DNA of 64,000 nucleotides from Planctomycetota bacterium (GTDB lineage Bacteria > Planctomycetota > Uabimicrobiia > Uabimicrobiales > Uabimicrobiaceae): NCBI GenBank assembly GCA_029260735.1, contig JAJDCR010000119.1, positions 22,454 through 86,453 on the forward strand, in the 5' to 3' direction. Position numbers and translations under genes: made by a program. This document shows positions 51,281-60,662 of this stretch, piece after piece. The stretch's first letter is position 1. Each line of letters begins with the position of its first letter. The notes under the pieces were generated by a model that was not told the DNA's origin, searched no databases, and worked only from the letters and a program-made list of their open reading frames with translations.

Positions 51281-51856
51281 ATGACTAGGTATACATCATT
51301 ATTACTTTGCTTAGTTTTTTTATTTTTATTTCCTCTTCAGGCGATGTTTCTTAACTTGGCTCTGGGAGCAAAAATAAAAGCTAGTCATAAAAATGTGGAA
51401 GGTTTTAGTCTAGAAAATTTAGTGGATGGTTCTGATGAAAGTCGAAGCCGCATTTATGGAAATTTTTCAGGATCTTGGGAAATTGATTTATTGAATGAGG
51501 AAACCGTCGGAGCTTTTGCCTTTATCGGAGAAGGAGTGGATTTAAATATAGGGGCAAATTACCTCATTGGAGAGTACAAGATAGAGTATAAAAGAACCAT
51601 AGACGAGCCTTGGCAAGAACTAGTTCATGAAAAGAAAAATCTTTTTCCCACAAAAAAACACTCCTTTACTCCGATCACTGCCCGCTACTTTCGATTGGTG
51701 GTTTTGGACAGTGCCTATATCCACCCTCAGGTCAATGAATTTCAAATATTCAATTGCCCTCAATCAGAGAATGATTCTTTTGAGCACTTCTATCTCCTTT
51801 TTAGTATACCTGTTTTTGGTTTTTTGTTTAGTCGAATGCGCAAAAAGTTGGCTTAA
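51281..51856 (+). CDS. Secreted F5/8 type C (discoidin)-like protein with C-terminal TM anchor
   Basis: 191 residues. Signal peptide (SLLLCLVFLFLFPLQA), then a discoidin/galactose-binding-like beta-sandwich: NLALGAKIKASH, LENLVDGSDES, GSWEIDLLNEETVGAFAFIG and ARYFRLVVLDS..HPQVNEFQIF. A C-terminal membrane helix ending in Arg/Lys (YLLFSIPVFGFLFSRMRKK) follows, resembling sorting-type anchors but without a PEP motif. Probably a surface carbohydrate-binding protein. AAGGA is about 10 nt before the ATG. Its stop overlaps that of the convergent fusion gene (TTAA). Confidence 0.75.
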   Translation: MTRYTSLLLCLVFLFLFPLQAMFLNLALGAKIKASHKNVEGFSLENLVDGSDESRSRIYGNFSGSWEIDLLNEETVGAFAFIGEGVDLNIGANYLIGEYKIEYKRTIDEPWQELVHEKKNLFPTKKHSFTPITARYFRLVVLDSAYIHPQVNEFQIFNCPQSENDSFEHFYLLFSIPVFGFLFSRMRKKLA

Positions 51857-53886
51857 GAATCTTTTTCTTGATATATCGACTGCATCCGAGTATAGAATTC
51901 ACGATTTGCTAATCCATGTTCGGGTGGACCAAAACCAGAAGCTTTCCAGCCTCCAAAAGGCACATCTGCACTCACTTCTGCCGCGGCGTTATTGATTTTA
52001 AGAACCCCTGCTTTTATATATCGACAAAAAGATTCTTGTCGCTTAAGGTCTTGAGTATAAACACTAGCAACTAGACCATGCTTGACACCATTCGCTAGGG
52101 CAAGCGCTTCTTCCCAACTATCTACTGTTTGCACAATTAAAATCGGAGCAAAGCTTTCTTCTTGGACAATTTCGTGCTTTGGGTTAGGCATAACAATAAT
52201 GGTGGGAGGATAGTAGCAGTCTTGCGAAGACAAATGATGATAGTGATCTTCATTTTTGTGAGGAACAATAATGACAGAAGCTTCTTTCTTGGCTCTCTCC
52301 ACCAAAGATTCCACGCGTTTTTTGGCCTCAAGAGAGAGAAGAGGGCCAGTATGTGTGTCTGGAGAAAAAGGATCTCCCCAAGTTAAATCTCTTGTCTTTT
52401 GCACAAGAAGAGCAACGAATTCTTCTTCTTGCTCTTGGTGAATAATAACTCTCCGATTAGCTGTACAACGTTGGCCGGCAAAGGAAAAAGCGGACTGAGT
52501 AATACTTTGCGCAGCTTTTTCTAGATCACTATCTAACCAGACGATGGCAGAATTGTTCCCTCCGAGCTCTGCTTGGTAAGGAAGAGAACGTTTCATTGCT
52601 AAATAACTAGCATGGTAGCCTAAAGCCAGAGAGCCTGATACTGTAATCGCATCAATATTCTCAGAAGCCATTAAAGTACGAGAACTACTTTTGTCTCCAC
52701 TAATAATAGATAAAACTTCTGCCGGACAGCCCGCTTTTTGCCATAAATCATGAAGGCGATAGGCAAGAGGAAGGCCTGCTGGTGCAGGTTTCCATACCAC
52801 GGTATTCCCATAAAACAAGGCAGGAGCAATTTTTCCAATAGGAATGGCAATGGGATTATTCCAAGGAGTGATTAAGGCGACGACTCCCAGAGGACAGTAA
52901 CGCCAGAGAGCTCCTTGGGAAAGCAAAGGAAAAACTTCTTTGCGAGCAACTTCTGCGATATGATGAAGAAGATCAATAGAACGGCTCATTTCCGCTTCAC
53001 ATTGGGAAATCGGTTTTCCGAGCGATTCGATCATTTCTTGGACTAAGCTTTCTCGGTTTTCTTCGAGCAAAAAAGCCATTTGCTTAAGAATCTCAATTCG
53101 TTTTTTGCGACTAACCTTTTGCCAATCGTAAGTAACCTTTTGGGCCACTTGAGTTACTAACTCAACTTGGGTATCTTGACAAACAGGCATGCTCCATCCT
53201 TTACCAGCAGAGGAATCTCTAGAAAAACAAGGAGATTGGTGGAATATATAAGAAAGCTCTTTATCTTGAGGTAAGGAATGAAGGGAGTGGGCGGGGAGTT
53301 TCTGAAAACGACTCCTTTCCTCGCTTGATTCCTGCGATGATATTTTTGCAATAATCTCCGCACTAGAGTAAAAATTCGCCGCTCTTTGGTCTAGATACTG
53401 CTCGGTGATAACGGAGTGTATGGGGTCAGGGCCAGCAACCGCATCCTGAGCTACCCAGACTTGATAGCCTTTTTCGTAAGCGTCTAAGACTGTTGTTCTA
53501 ATACAACCGTGCAGATAAATACCCGCCACAACAAGCGTATCTATTCCTGCTTGGCAAAGAAGAGGAGCTAACTCAGGATTGGAAAAACCGCTAAAAAAAG
53601 TTTTAGAAATAATTTTCTCTCCCTCAGAAGCTTGTAAAGAGGGAGGACAAGCATGCCCTTCGCTCGCTTCTAAGCAAATCCATTTCCCCGCTCTTTTCCA
53701 GTGAGGCATCCTCGCGTCGTTCTCCTTTTTTACACTGGTCCAAATATGAAAAACAGGGATTTCTCTCTGGCGACATTCTTCTAAAAGATAAGCACTCTTA
53801 GTAATAATTTCTTCCTTGGCAGGGAAAAGCGGGGAATAGTTTAGAAAATCATGTTGTAAATCAATAAGAAGAAGGGCTAATTTCAT
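51853..53886 (-). CDS. Isochorismatase-like hydrolase fused to aldehyde dehydrogenase
   Basis: 677 residues. Residues 1-185 are an isochorismatase-family cysteine hydrolase with the triad Asp in LLIDLQHDF, Lys in ISKTFFSGF and Cys in VAGIYLHGCIRTTVLDAYEKG. Residues about 215-677 are an NAD(P)-dependent aldehyde dehydrogenase: ITPWNNPIAIPIGKIAPAL, KPAP, the general-base Glu in AELGGNNS, the catalytic Cys in GQRCTANRR and EESFAP. The pairing suggests hydrolysis of an amide or vinyl ether and oxidation of an aldehyde in one pathway. It is divergent from the oxygenase-dehydrogenase-NRPS run, 163 bp away, so it may belong to the same pathway; that is inference. Confidence 0.85.
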   Translation of the reverse strand: MKLALLLIDLQHDFLNYSPLFPAKEEIITKSAYLLEECRQREIPVFHIWTSVKKENDARMPHWKRAGKWICLEASEGHACPPSLQASEGEKIISKTFFSGFSNPELAPLLCQAGIDTLVVAGIYLHGCIRTTVLDAYEKGYQVWVAQDAVAGPDPIHSVITEQYLDQRAANFYSSAEIIAKISSQESSEERSRFQKLPAHSLHSLPQDKELSYIFHQSPCFSRDSSAGKGWSMPVCQDTQVELVTQVAQKVTYDWQKVSRKKRIEILKQMAFLLEENRESLVQEMIESLGKPISQCEAEMSRSIDLLHHIAEVARKEVFPLLSQGALWRYCPLGVVALITPWNNPIAIPIGKIAPALFYGNTVVWKPAPAGLPLAYRLHDLWQKAGCPAEVLSIISGDKSSSRTLMASENIDAITVSGSLALGYHASYLAMKRSLPYQAELGGNNSAIVWLDSDLEKAAQSITQSAFSFAGQRCTANRRVIIHQEQEEEFVALLVQKTRDLTWGDPFSPDTHTGPLLSLEAKKRVESLVERAKKEASVIIVPHKNEDHYHHLSSQDCYYPPTIIVMPNPKHEIVQEESFAPILIVQTVDSWEEALALANGVKHGLVASVYTQDLKRQESFCRYIKAGVLKINNAAAEVSADVPFGGWKASGFGPPEHGLANREFYTRMQSIYQEKDS

Positions 53887-54049
53887 AGGGAACTCGCAGT
53901 TAAATAGAGAGGGAAACTTGGGAAAAAACTTGTTTTGAATTTTGAAATATAATAAAATATTTCAGCTAAGAGTTGGATGTAAAATTAACACTATCATTAA
54001 TTTTATGACTACTCTCAAAATACAATCTTTTGACAGATAGGAAAAGAAA

Positions 54050-55036
54050 ATGTTGAAAAAATTGGTGCAAAAGAGTTTCCGCCCCATAGCATCTTATCTT
54101 CACCAGGACCGGATGGCTCGCTTAGGAATACGCAATACTATGCGATTAGCCCAAGCTTACAACAAATTACTCTATGGAAAGTATTGGCACTATCGAAAAA
54201 ATCAGTATCAGCATAATTTTTCCCAACTTTTAGAAGAAAACAAACTCCAAGAGAAACCGGCTTTACAAATCTGTGATGGATGGGCTTTAGATACTAGCAA
54301 CTCATTACCTTATTTAAAAGAACTTTTGGAAGAAGCTGACGAGGTTATCCAAGAAAGGGGAGGTACTTTGGTTCGAGATAACCGCTACCGCTCCTTCTTT
54401 CGTAACTTAATTGAGGTGAAAGATCTGGACCAATACCCTTCTTTTCTCAACTTTATTACCTCTTCTGAGTTACTGGCGGTGGCCTGTGAGTATTTAAAGT
54501 ATGTTCCTTGTTTAACCAAGACTCTTCCCACAGGTGTCCGTTTTGCCGAATCGAGCATGGCCAACGATGCTCAGTCCCATTTACCTCCTCGCGACAGTCA
54601 ACTTTATCATATTGATCCTTATGCTACTCCTGAAATCTATGTGATAGTTCTTTTAGAAGATGTCACCGAGGAGAAAGGTCCCTTTACCTTTATTCCTGAA
54701 TCCCTTTCCCAGGATGCGGCTAAAAAACTCCGCTATTGGTCTCGGGGCAAGCCTTTTCGCTTAAGCGATGAGGAAGTCTATTCGGTCATTGATCCTAAAG
54801 AGCGCTACCGACTTATTTATCCGAAAGGAACCGTGCTTTTTATTGACCCTAGCCGATGTTTTCACTATGGCAGTCGAGAGACTAAAGTTCCCCGTTATCA
54901 AATGATGTACGCTTTGGCTCATCCTTGCCGAACAGACTTTAGCGAAGCTTTAATGCCTGATTTTTCGTACACTATCAAAGAAAAAGACTCCCATTTACGA
55001 AAAATGATTTTAGACAAAACCTATATGGGAGCTTAA
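54050..55036 (+). CDS. Phytanoyl-CoA dioxygenase-like 2OG/Fe(II) oxygenase
   Basis: 328 residues. The iron ligands are H187 and D189 in LYHIDPYATPEIYVIVLLEDVTEE (H-x-D) and the distal His in SRCFHYGSRE. The Arg in VPRYQMMYAL probably binds 2-oxoglutarate. GPFTFIPESL is typical of PhyH-family oxygenases, which hydroxylate, halogenate or epimerise small molecules and carrier-bound substrates. First gene of a rightward operon with a dehydrogenase (37 nt gap) and an NRPS, so it is a likely tailoring enzyme. AGGA lies about 8 nt before the ATG. Confidence 0.8.
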   Translation: MLKKLVQKSFRPIASYLHQDRMARLGIRNTMRLAQAYNKLLYGKYWHYRKNQYQHNFSQLLEENKLQEKPALQICDGWALDTSNSLPYLKELLEEADEVIQERGGTLVRDNRYRSFFRNLIEVKDLDQYPSFLNFITSSELLAVACEYLKYVPCLTKTLPTGVRFAESSMANDAQSHLPPRDSQLYHIDPYATPEIYVIVLLEDVTEEKGPFTFIPESLSQDAAKKLRYWSRGKPFRLSDEEVYSVIDPKERYRLIYPKGTVLFIDPSRCFHYGSRETKVPRYQMMYALAHPCRTDFSEALMPDFSYTIKEKDSHLRKMILDKTYMGA

Positions 55037-55073
55037 AAAATTAATTTACCTAAGTAGAAATGAGGAACTCAAC

Positions 55074-56159
55074 TTGACTTGGACGGATTCTATTTACACA
55101 AACAAAGTAAATAAAACAGAAAAAAAAACTTTTCTCTTGGGGACTTTAGAAGGAGAAGGGGTCGGAGTAGACCTGATAAAATCTTCCTTAACTGTACTAT
55201 CTGCCTTAGAGTCGAAGCAAAATATCTCGATTAAGGTAGTTTCCAAAGCTCTTAATAAAACCCGCCCACAAGAGCTTTCTTCTGACTTAATTGGTTTTTG
55301 CCAAGAAATTTTTGAAGGAGGAGGAGCTATTCTTTCAGGGGCTTACGGCGGTCGTTTTGTTTATGAAATGCGCAAAGAGTTTGATCTTTTTTGCAAACTA
55401 GTTCCGATTAAAGCTTTTCCCTGCCTTCATGAAATTTGTCGATTACAGAAGAAGTTCATCGAAGATGTTGATATTCTTCTTGTTCGAGAGAATAGCTCTG
55501 GTTTTTATCAGGGCAAAGAAAGATACTTCCGAGAAAAAAAAGATGAAGGAGTGGAGCAAGTTTTCTCTTATCGACGGAACGAAGTCGAGCGTATTGTCAA
55601 AATTGCGGGGGATTTAGCTCAAAATAGGCAAAAAAAACTGACAGTAGTTTTAAAAGATGGAGGCTCTCCTGAAATGAGTCGACTATGGCGGCAAGTTTCT
55701 CAAGAAATCGAAGAGAAACTCGAAATCTCTGTTTCTTTTGCCAATATCGATTATATGGCTTATCTTCTCATCCAAGAACCACAAAATTTTGACGTAATTG
55801 TTGCCCCGAATCTCTACGGCGACATTCTCGCTGATTTAGGAGGAGTCATTTCTGGCTCTCGAGGCCTCACTTTTTCGGGCAACTATTCCGCAGAAGGAGC
55901 AGCCGTTTACCAGACAAACCACGGAGCTGCTCTTGACTTGTCTGGCCAAAACCGAGCCAACCCAGCTGGCCAACTACTCTCTTTGGCCATGCTTTTGCGA
56001 GAGAGTTTTTCTTTAGCAGAAGCAGGACGTATCTTAGAAGAAGCTATTGTCTCGGTTTGGAATGAAGGGTGGAGAACTTTTGACTTAGCCAACAACGGAG
56101 ATAAAGTTGTTGGAACCCAAGAAATGACAGACTTGATTGTTCAAAAAATAGTCCAATAG
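55074..56159 (+). CDS. Isocitrate/isopropylmalate dehydrogenase family protein
   Basis: 361 residues, TTG start with GAGGA 7 nt upstream; a nearby ATG at 55060 is out of frame and stops at once. Family motifs: LGTLEGEGVGVDL, VRENSSGFYQGK, VVLKDGGSPEMSRLW and the metal-binding Asp region FDVIVAPNLYGDILADLGGVISGSRGL. Such enzymes oxidise and often decarboxylate 2-hydroxy-3-carboxy acids (isopropylmalate, isocitrate, tartrate). The N-terminal substrate arm differs from LeuB. Next to an NRPS it likely makes an unusual keto or hydroxy acid building block (inference). It ends 8 nt before the NRPS start. Confidence 0.82.
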   Translation: MTWTDSIYTNKVNKTEKKTFLLGTLEGEGVGVDLIKSSLTVLSALESKQNISIKVVSKALNKTRPQELSSDLIGFCQEIFEGGGAILSGAYGGRFVYEMRKEFDLFCKLVPIKAFPCLHEICRLQKKFIEDVDILLVRENSSGFYQGKERYFREKKDEGVEQVFSYRRNEVERIVKIAGDLAQNRQKKLTVVLKDGGSPEMSRLWRQVSQEIEEKLEISVSFANIDYMAYLLIQEPQNFDVIVAPNLYGDILADLGGVISGSRGLTFSGNYSAEGAAVYQTNHGAALDLSGQNRANPAGQLLSLAMLLRESFSLAEAGRILEEAIVSVWNEGWRTFDLANNGDKVVGTQEMTDLIVQKIVQ

Positions 56160-56167
56160 GAAAAAGT

Positions 56168-59100
56168 ATGATGTCCACTTTACCTTCTCTGATTTTCTCT
56201 GAGCAAGAAACCGAAGGCTCTATCATTGAAAGATTCTCTAAGGTTGTTGCTACTTATCCCAATCAGTCGGCAGTAAAGACGGATCAATATACTCTTAACT
56301 ATCGTCAACTAGATGAACTCTCTGATCAAATCGCAGAGCAAGTTTCCCTTCATAAAGAAGGGAAAAATCCTGTTGTTCTTTTTTTTGAGCCCAACCATTA
56401 TTTGATCAGTTCAATAATAGGTGTTTTGAAAGCCGGTCAGGTTTATATCTGTATTGATCCTAGCTTTCCTTATGCTACCCAAAATTCCCTTCTAAAAGAC
56501 TCGGGCTCTTCTTTACTGATCTCTGATCAACTTTTCGAGGAAAAAGAAAAAAATCTCTCTTTTTTCGGTCGAGTATTAAATGTAGAAAACTTGTCTCCTT
56601 TACAGCAAAAAAATGCATGTAAAGGAGATAAACTTTCTCCTTACTCTGTCGTCTATACTTCGGGCTCCACGGGAGCAGCAAAAGGGATTGTTCGCGATCA
56701 AAATGCTCTTTTGCAAAACATCTATAACTACGGGAAAACTCTATCCATTAGCCCCCGGGATCGTTTTGCTCTTCTTACATCTGCTAGTTTTGCCGCGGCC
56801 TCTTCTTCTATTTTTGGAGCTCTTCTTCACGGCGCTTGTCTTTTTCCTATCGATGTAAAAAAACAAGGCTTAGATAATTTGCTTGCTTGGCTAAAAAAAG
56901 AAAAAATTACAATTTACCACTCTGTCCCTACTTTATTTCGTTATTGGGGCAAAAAGCTAAGCGAAAATAATGAACTGCCTCATTTACGGGCCATTCGTTT
57001 AGGGGGCGAGCCTGTTTATCAAAATGATCTTAGACTCTTTCAAAAATATTTTTCCCCTCCTTGTGTTTTAATTAACGGGTACAGTATGACAGAGGCAGGG
57101 GGAAATATTTGTTCTACCGTAGTAAAAAAAAATAGCCATTTTGAAACTCCGGTTATTCCCGTGGGATTTCCTGTCAAAGGAAAAGAGGTTATTCTTTTTG
57201 ACTCCAGTGGTAATCCTGTTGAAAAAGGCGAGGTCGGAGAGATTGGGGTTCGAAGTACTTATCTTTCCCGAGGATATTGGAAAGATCCTGAGTTAGATAA
57301 AAAAATTTTCCCCTCAACAGAGGGAAAACATTTACTGATGACAGGAGATTTAGGGCAGTTTTCTCCGCAAGGTTTGATCCACCGAGGGCGAAAAGATCGC
57401 CGAGTAAAAATACGAGGCTTTCGCGTCTATCCCGAAAATATAGAGGCGGCTTTAAATGAGCACCCTGATATTGAAATGACAGCTGTTATCATAAAAGAAA
57501 AGGAGAAAGAAAATTTTTGTGTCGCTTATATCCAAACAGAAGCGCCTCTAATCGAAAATCAACTTCGTCTTTTTTTAGAAAAGCAACTCCCCTCCTATAT
57601 GATACCTAGCCGATTTATCAGTTTGAGCTCTTTCCCTGTAACAACAAATCAAAAAATAGACCGCAAAGCTTTGTCTCAATTACCTATAGATTCTGAGTTT
57701 AAATCTGATATAAGCCCTCGCAATAAAACAGAAGAAGAACTTCAGAAGATTTGGGAAAAGGTTTTCCAAAAATCTCCTCTTGGTCTTCATGATAACTTTT
57801 TTACCTTAGGAGGGCACTCTCTTTTAGCAATGGAGATTTTAAGCTTCGTTGAAAAAGAGTGGAACTTAAGTTTATCTCCTCAGGTATTTTTAGAGTTTTC
57901 TAGCATTGCCAAGTTAAGTGAAAAAATTACCCAAGAGCGCTATTTTGAACTTCCTCTCATCTCTGTATCTTCTCAAGAAGAGAGGATCTGGTGCTTGTCT
58001 AAAATACGTCCTTGGGCTCTCACTTATAATTTTGATTTAGAAGAAAAAATAGACCTTTCTCTTTGGGAAAAATCGTTCCAGTTTCTCGTCAAAAAATATC
58101 CCTCGTTGCGAAGTAATTTTATTCTCCAAGATGGTACTCTCCAGAAATACGTACAAGAAAGAGAAGATTTTTCCTTAAAGCTAGTCCCTTCGGAGAAAAT
58201 TCTTCAAGAGAAAAAAGAAGAGTTTTCTCGTTTTGACTTAGCCAAAGATCTTCTCCTAAGAGTCGTCTATTTTAAGAAAGAGGAGGGAGTGGCGGGAGTG
58301 GTCTTTTTTCATCCCCTTGTTGCAGACCACTATACCCTGGAAAACTTTTGGCAAGAGCTAACTATTTACTATCAATCTCTTTCTCAAGGAACTCTTCTGG
58401 AAAGTATGGATTTCTTTCGGGAAAAAAATAAGCCGAAGCCGAAGCCGAAGCCGAAGCCAAAGCCAAAGCCAAAGCCAAAGCCAAAGAAAGACAATTTAAT
58501 CGAGTACTGGAAAAAACAGCTAAGCCAGGTAGAGTTCGTCAGTTTTTTTCCCGAACTTGCTCAAAATAATTATCTGAATGAGGAAGCATTTCCTAAGCTT
58601 GAAGGCAAAGAAATTCCTTTGTCTTCTTCCACCTCAAAAATACTTCAAGATTTTGCCTTGGAAAAAAAGCTGGACGTAGAAACTTTTTTTTTAACAGCCT
58701 TTTTTCTTCTTCTCTCTCATTACCAAAAACGTTCTGATATTGTTCTGACCAAACGCTCTTCTTGGCGCAATCAGAATTCTTCTTTATTTTCCAACCAAGA
58801 CAACTTTCTTCCTCTCCGTTTGCAAAGGAAAAAAGAAATTTCCGGCGAAAAACTTTTTCGGAAAGTAGAAAAATCACTTGTTGACTTGGAAAGCCACAAG
58901 GATCTCTCATTTGAAGAAATATCTTGCTTGTCCCCTTGGAAAGAAAGTACTTTCTGTAGTTCTCTTTGGAAGGTGTTTTTTGAGTACTCGATTAATCCAA
59001 ATGACAACTTGATGTCTGCTCATCTTCCCACTAATTTTGCCTTATTTGTCAAGTCGCAAGAAAATAGTTTTTCTTTACACTGGTTTTTTTCTCCTCCTTT

Positions 59101-60622
59101 TTTCTCTGCATCTTCTATTGCTAAAATTCATCAGCTTTTTGAGTTACTTTTGCAAGAAGTCACTCAAGAATGGAAAGGAAAAGTTCCCGAACACTCACCG
59201 AATGCTAACTTTTTTATACCTCAAGAAAGACAGAATCGTTTTTTTAGAGAAGGTTTTTGGATCAATGGAGAAATAATCGAAAAAGTCTTAGAGAGTTATC
59301 CTCAGGTTATCTCTTGCAAGGTTATCTCCCAAAAAACTTCTGGGCAAAACTCTACTCTGCTTGCTTTCGTCGAAATGGAAGAAAACTTTCTCGGTTCAGT
59401 CGTGTATCATTTTGGGTTTCTGGAATCCAAATTGCCGGCTTATATGATTCCAGAAAAGATTATTCGCGTAGCTCAACTTCCCCAAGACAAAGAGGGAAAT
59501 GTTCGAGAGGGTATTCTACAGCGCCTAGATACCAGTGCCCTTCCTTTTTTAAGGGATGCTTCTGTAGAAAATCCTTTGCTTATTCTTTTGGAAAAAAATT
59601 GGCAAAAAATATCCCCTCAAAAGAAAATATATCCCCGAGATAATTTTTTTACCCGAGGAGGAAATCTACTACAAGCGATAGAGTTACACGAGGAAGTAGA
59701 GAAAACCTGTCAAGTGAATATTCCTCTATTTCTGACGCTTCCTTATTTGAGTATAGAGAATTTAGCTCAAAAAATCGTCCGTTTTGGAGGACTAAGACTT
59801 TCATCTCCCTTGAAAAAAATATCTTCTTCTGCCCAAAAAAACTTTTTTTTCTTTCACGGCGACACCACAGGATGTGGTTACTATTGCTACAAACTTGAAA
59901 AATACCTTGAGCCTAGCTATTGTTTATATGTGTTAGAGCCCCAAGGGGCTAGTGGTGGAGTCATTCAGCTTAGTTTTTTAGCTATGGCCAAAGAGTACGC
60001 TACTCTTATCCAAGAAGTCCAGGGAAAAGGGCCTTATTATATCGGGGGGTTTTGCAATGGGGCTTGTCTTGCTTTTGAAGTGGCTAAAATACTGGAAAAA
60101 CAAATGGAAACGGTTCATTTACTCTGGATTGATTTTCCACAAAAAACTCAAATTTCAAAAAATCCTTGGAAAAAATTGAGGAGTAGGGCTCTACAGATCT
60201 ATAGTTATTTTCTGAGTAAAAATGAACAAGACCAACTATTTATCTTTTACTCTCTGCTTCAAAATTTTTCTAAAAAAGAAACTGTTACAAAAGCAAAAGA
60301 GAGGATGCGCTACATAAAAATCTTACAAAACAAGTCTAAGCTAAACCCTGTGGAGCGCCCTTTTTATTTAAGGAGTGTTTACAAAGTTTTAATCGCCAAC
60401 TATTTTCCCAAAAAAAGTTCTTTGCCAATCACTTGTTTAGTTTCCGGAAAAAGAGATCTCTTTTCTTTTGACTATGATCAGCTATCTCCTAATTTTTGTA
60501 TTAAAAAAATAAAAGGCAGCCACTTGGGGTGCATCACTGATAATATAGAGGAAACAACCCAGGCTATTAATAACTGGCTTACTTCCATAGAGAAGAAACC
60601 AGCCTCTAAAGTCAAAACTTAG
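56168..60622 (+). CDS. Atypical NRPS: A - PCP - degenerate C - A remnant - Ser-less PCP - thioesterase
   Basis: 1484 residues. The A domain (about 20-500) has VVYTSGSTGAAKG, NGYSMTEA, MTGDLG, RGRKDRRVKIRGFRVYPENIE and NQKIDRKAL (K496); the position of the amino-group-binding Asp reads SFAAASSSIF (A209). PCP1 has GGHSLL (S551). The condensation-like domain (about 595-1000) has HPLVADH (from 715) in place of HHxxxDG and holds a (Lys-Pro)9 insert (755-772). Next comes a C-terminal A subdomain only (about 1028-1120, LPAYMIPEKII) and a PCP-like domain with GGNLLQA, lacking the Ser. The thioesterase (about 1220-1484) has GGFCNG, a Cys nucleophile, and a final His in GSHLG. It probably activates a non-amino acid and releases or condenses it. 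AGGA is about 7 nt before the ATG. The product is unknown. Confidence 0.85.
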   Translation: MMSTLPSLIFSEQETEGSIIERFSKVVATYPNQSAVKTDQYTLNYRQLDELSDQIAEQVSLHKEGKNPVVLFFEPNHYLISSIIGVLKAGQVYICIDPSFPYATQNSLLKDSGSSLLISDQLFEEKEKNLSFFGRVLNVENLSPLQQKNACKGDKLSPYSVVYTSGSTGAAKGIVRDQNALLQNIYNYGKTLSISPRDRFALLTSASFAAASSSIFGALLHGACLFPIDVKKQGLDNLLAWLKKEKITIYHSVPTLFRYWGKKLSENNELPHLRAIRLGGEPVYQNDLRLFQKYFSPPCVLINGYSMTEAGGNICSTVVKKNSHFETPVIPVGFPVKGKEVILFDSSGNPVEKGEVGEIGVRSTYLSRGYWKDPELDKKIFPSTEGKHLLMTGDLGQFSPQGLIHRGRKDRRVKIRGFRVYPENIEAALNEHPDIEMTAVIIKEKEKENFCVAYIQTEAPLIENQLRLFLEKQLPSYMIPSRFISLSSFPVTTNQKIDRKALSQLPIDSEFKSDISPRNKTEEELQKIWEKVFQKSPLGLHDNFFTLGGHSLLAMEILSFVEKEWNLSLSPQVFLEFSSIAKLSEKITQERYFELPLISVSSQEERIWCLSKIRPWALTYNFDLEEKIDLSLWEKSFQFLVKKYPSLRSNFILQDGTLQKYVQEREDFSLKLVPSEKILQEKKEEFSRFDLAKDLLLRVVYFKKEEGVAGVVFFHPLVADHYTLENFWQELTIYYQSLSQGTLLESMDFFREKNKPKPKPKPKPKPKPKPKPKKDNLIEYWKKQLSQVEFVSFFPELAQNNYLNEEAFPKLEGKEIPLSSSTSKILQDFALEKKLDVETFFLTAFFLLLSHYQKRSDIVLTKRSSWRNQNSSLFSNQDNFLPLRLQRKKEISGEKLFRKVEKSLVDLESHKDLSFEEISCLSPWKESTFCSSLWKVFFEYSINPNDNLMSAHLPTNFALFVKSQENSFSLHWFFSPPFFSASSIAKIHQLFELLLQEVTQEWKGKVPEHSPNANFFIPQERQNRFFREGFWINGEIIEKVLESYPQVISCKVISQKTSGQNSTLLAFVEMEENFLGSVVYHFGFLESKLPAYMIPEKIIRVAQLPQDKEGNVREGILQRLDTSALPFLRDASVENPLLILLEKNWQKISPQKKIYPRDNFFTRGGNLLQAIELHEEVEKTCQVNIPLFLTLPYLSIENLAQKIVRFGGLRLSSPLKKISSSAQKNFFFFHGDTTGCGYYCYKLEKYLEPSYCLYVLEPQGASGGVIQLSFLAMAKEYATLIQEVQGKGPYYIGGFCNGACLAFEVAKILEKQMETVHLLWIDFPQKTQISKNPWKKLRSRALQIYSYFLSKNEQDQLFIFYSLLQNFSKKETVTKAKERMRYIKILQNKSKLNPVERPFYLRSVYKVLIANYFPKKSSLPITCLVSGKRDLFSFDYDQLSPNFCIKKIKGSHLGCITDNIEETTQAINNWLTSIEKKPASKVKT
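58430..58486 (+). repeat. In-frame hexanucleotide repeat (Lys-Pro)9
   Basis: Nine AAGCC(G/A) units (four AAGCCG, five AAGCCA) encode alternating Lys-Pro within the condensation-like region of the NRPS. Changes in unit number keep the frame and would vary a stiff linker length. Confidence 0.95.
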
Positions 60623-60634
60623 AGGTGGTTTTTT
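60597..60634 (+). terminator. Intrinsic terminator overlapping the NRPS stop
   Basis: AACCAGCCTCTA (60597-60608) pairs with TAGAGGTGGTT (60620-60630), one bulge, followed by TTTT. The NRPS stop codon TAG lies in the 3' arm. It marks the end of the three-gene operon. Confidence 0.75.
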
Positions 60635-60662
60635 GAGCGGAATTTAGAAAAAGCTGTCTCTC

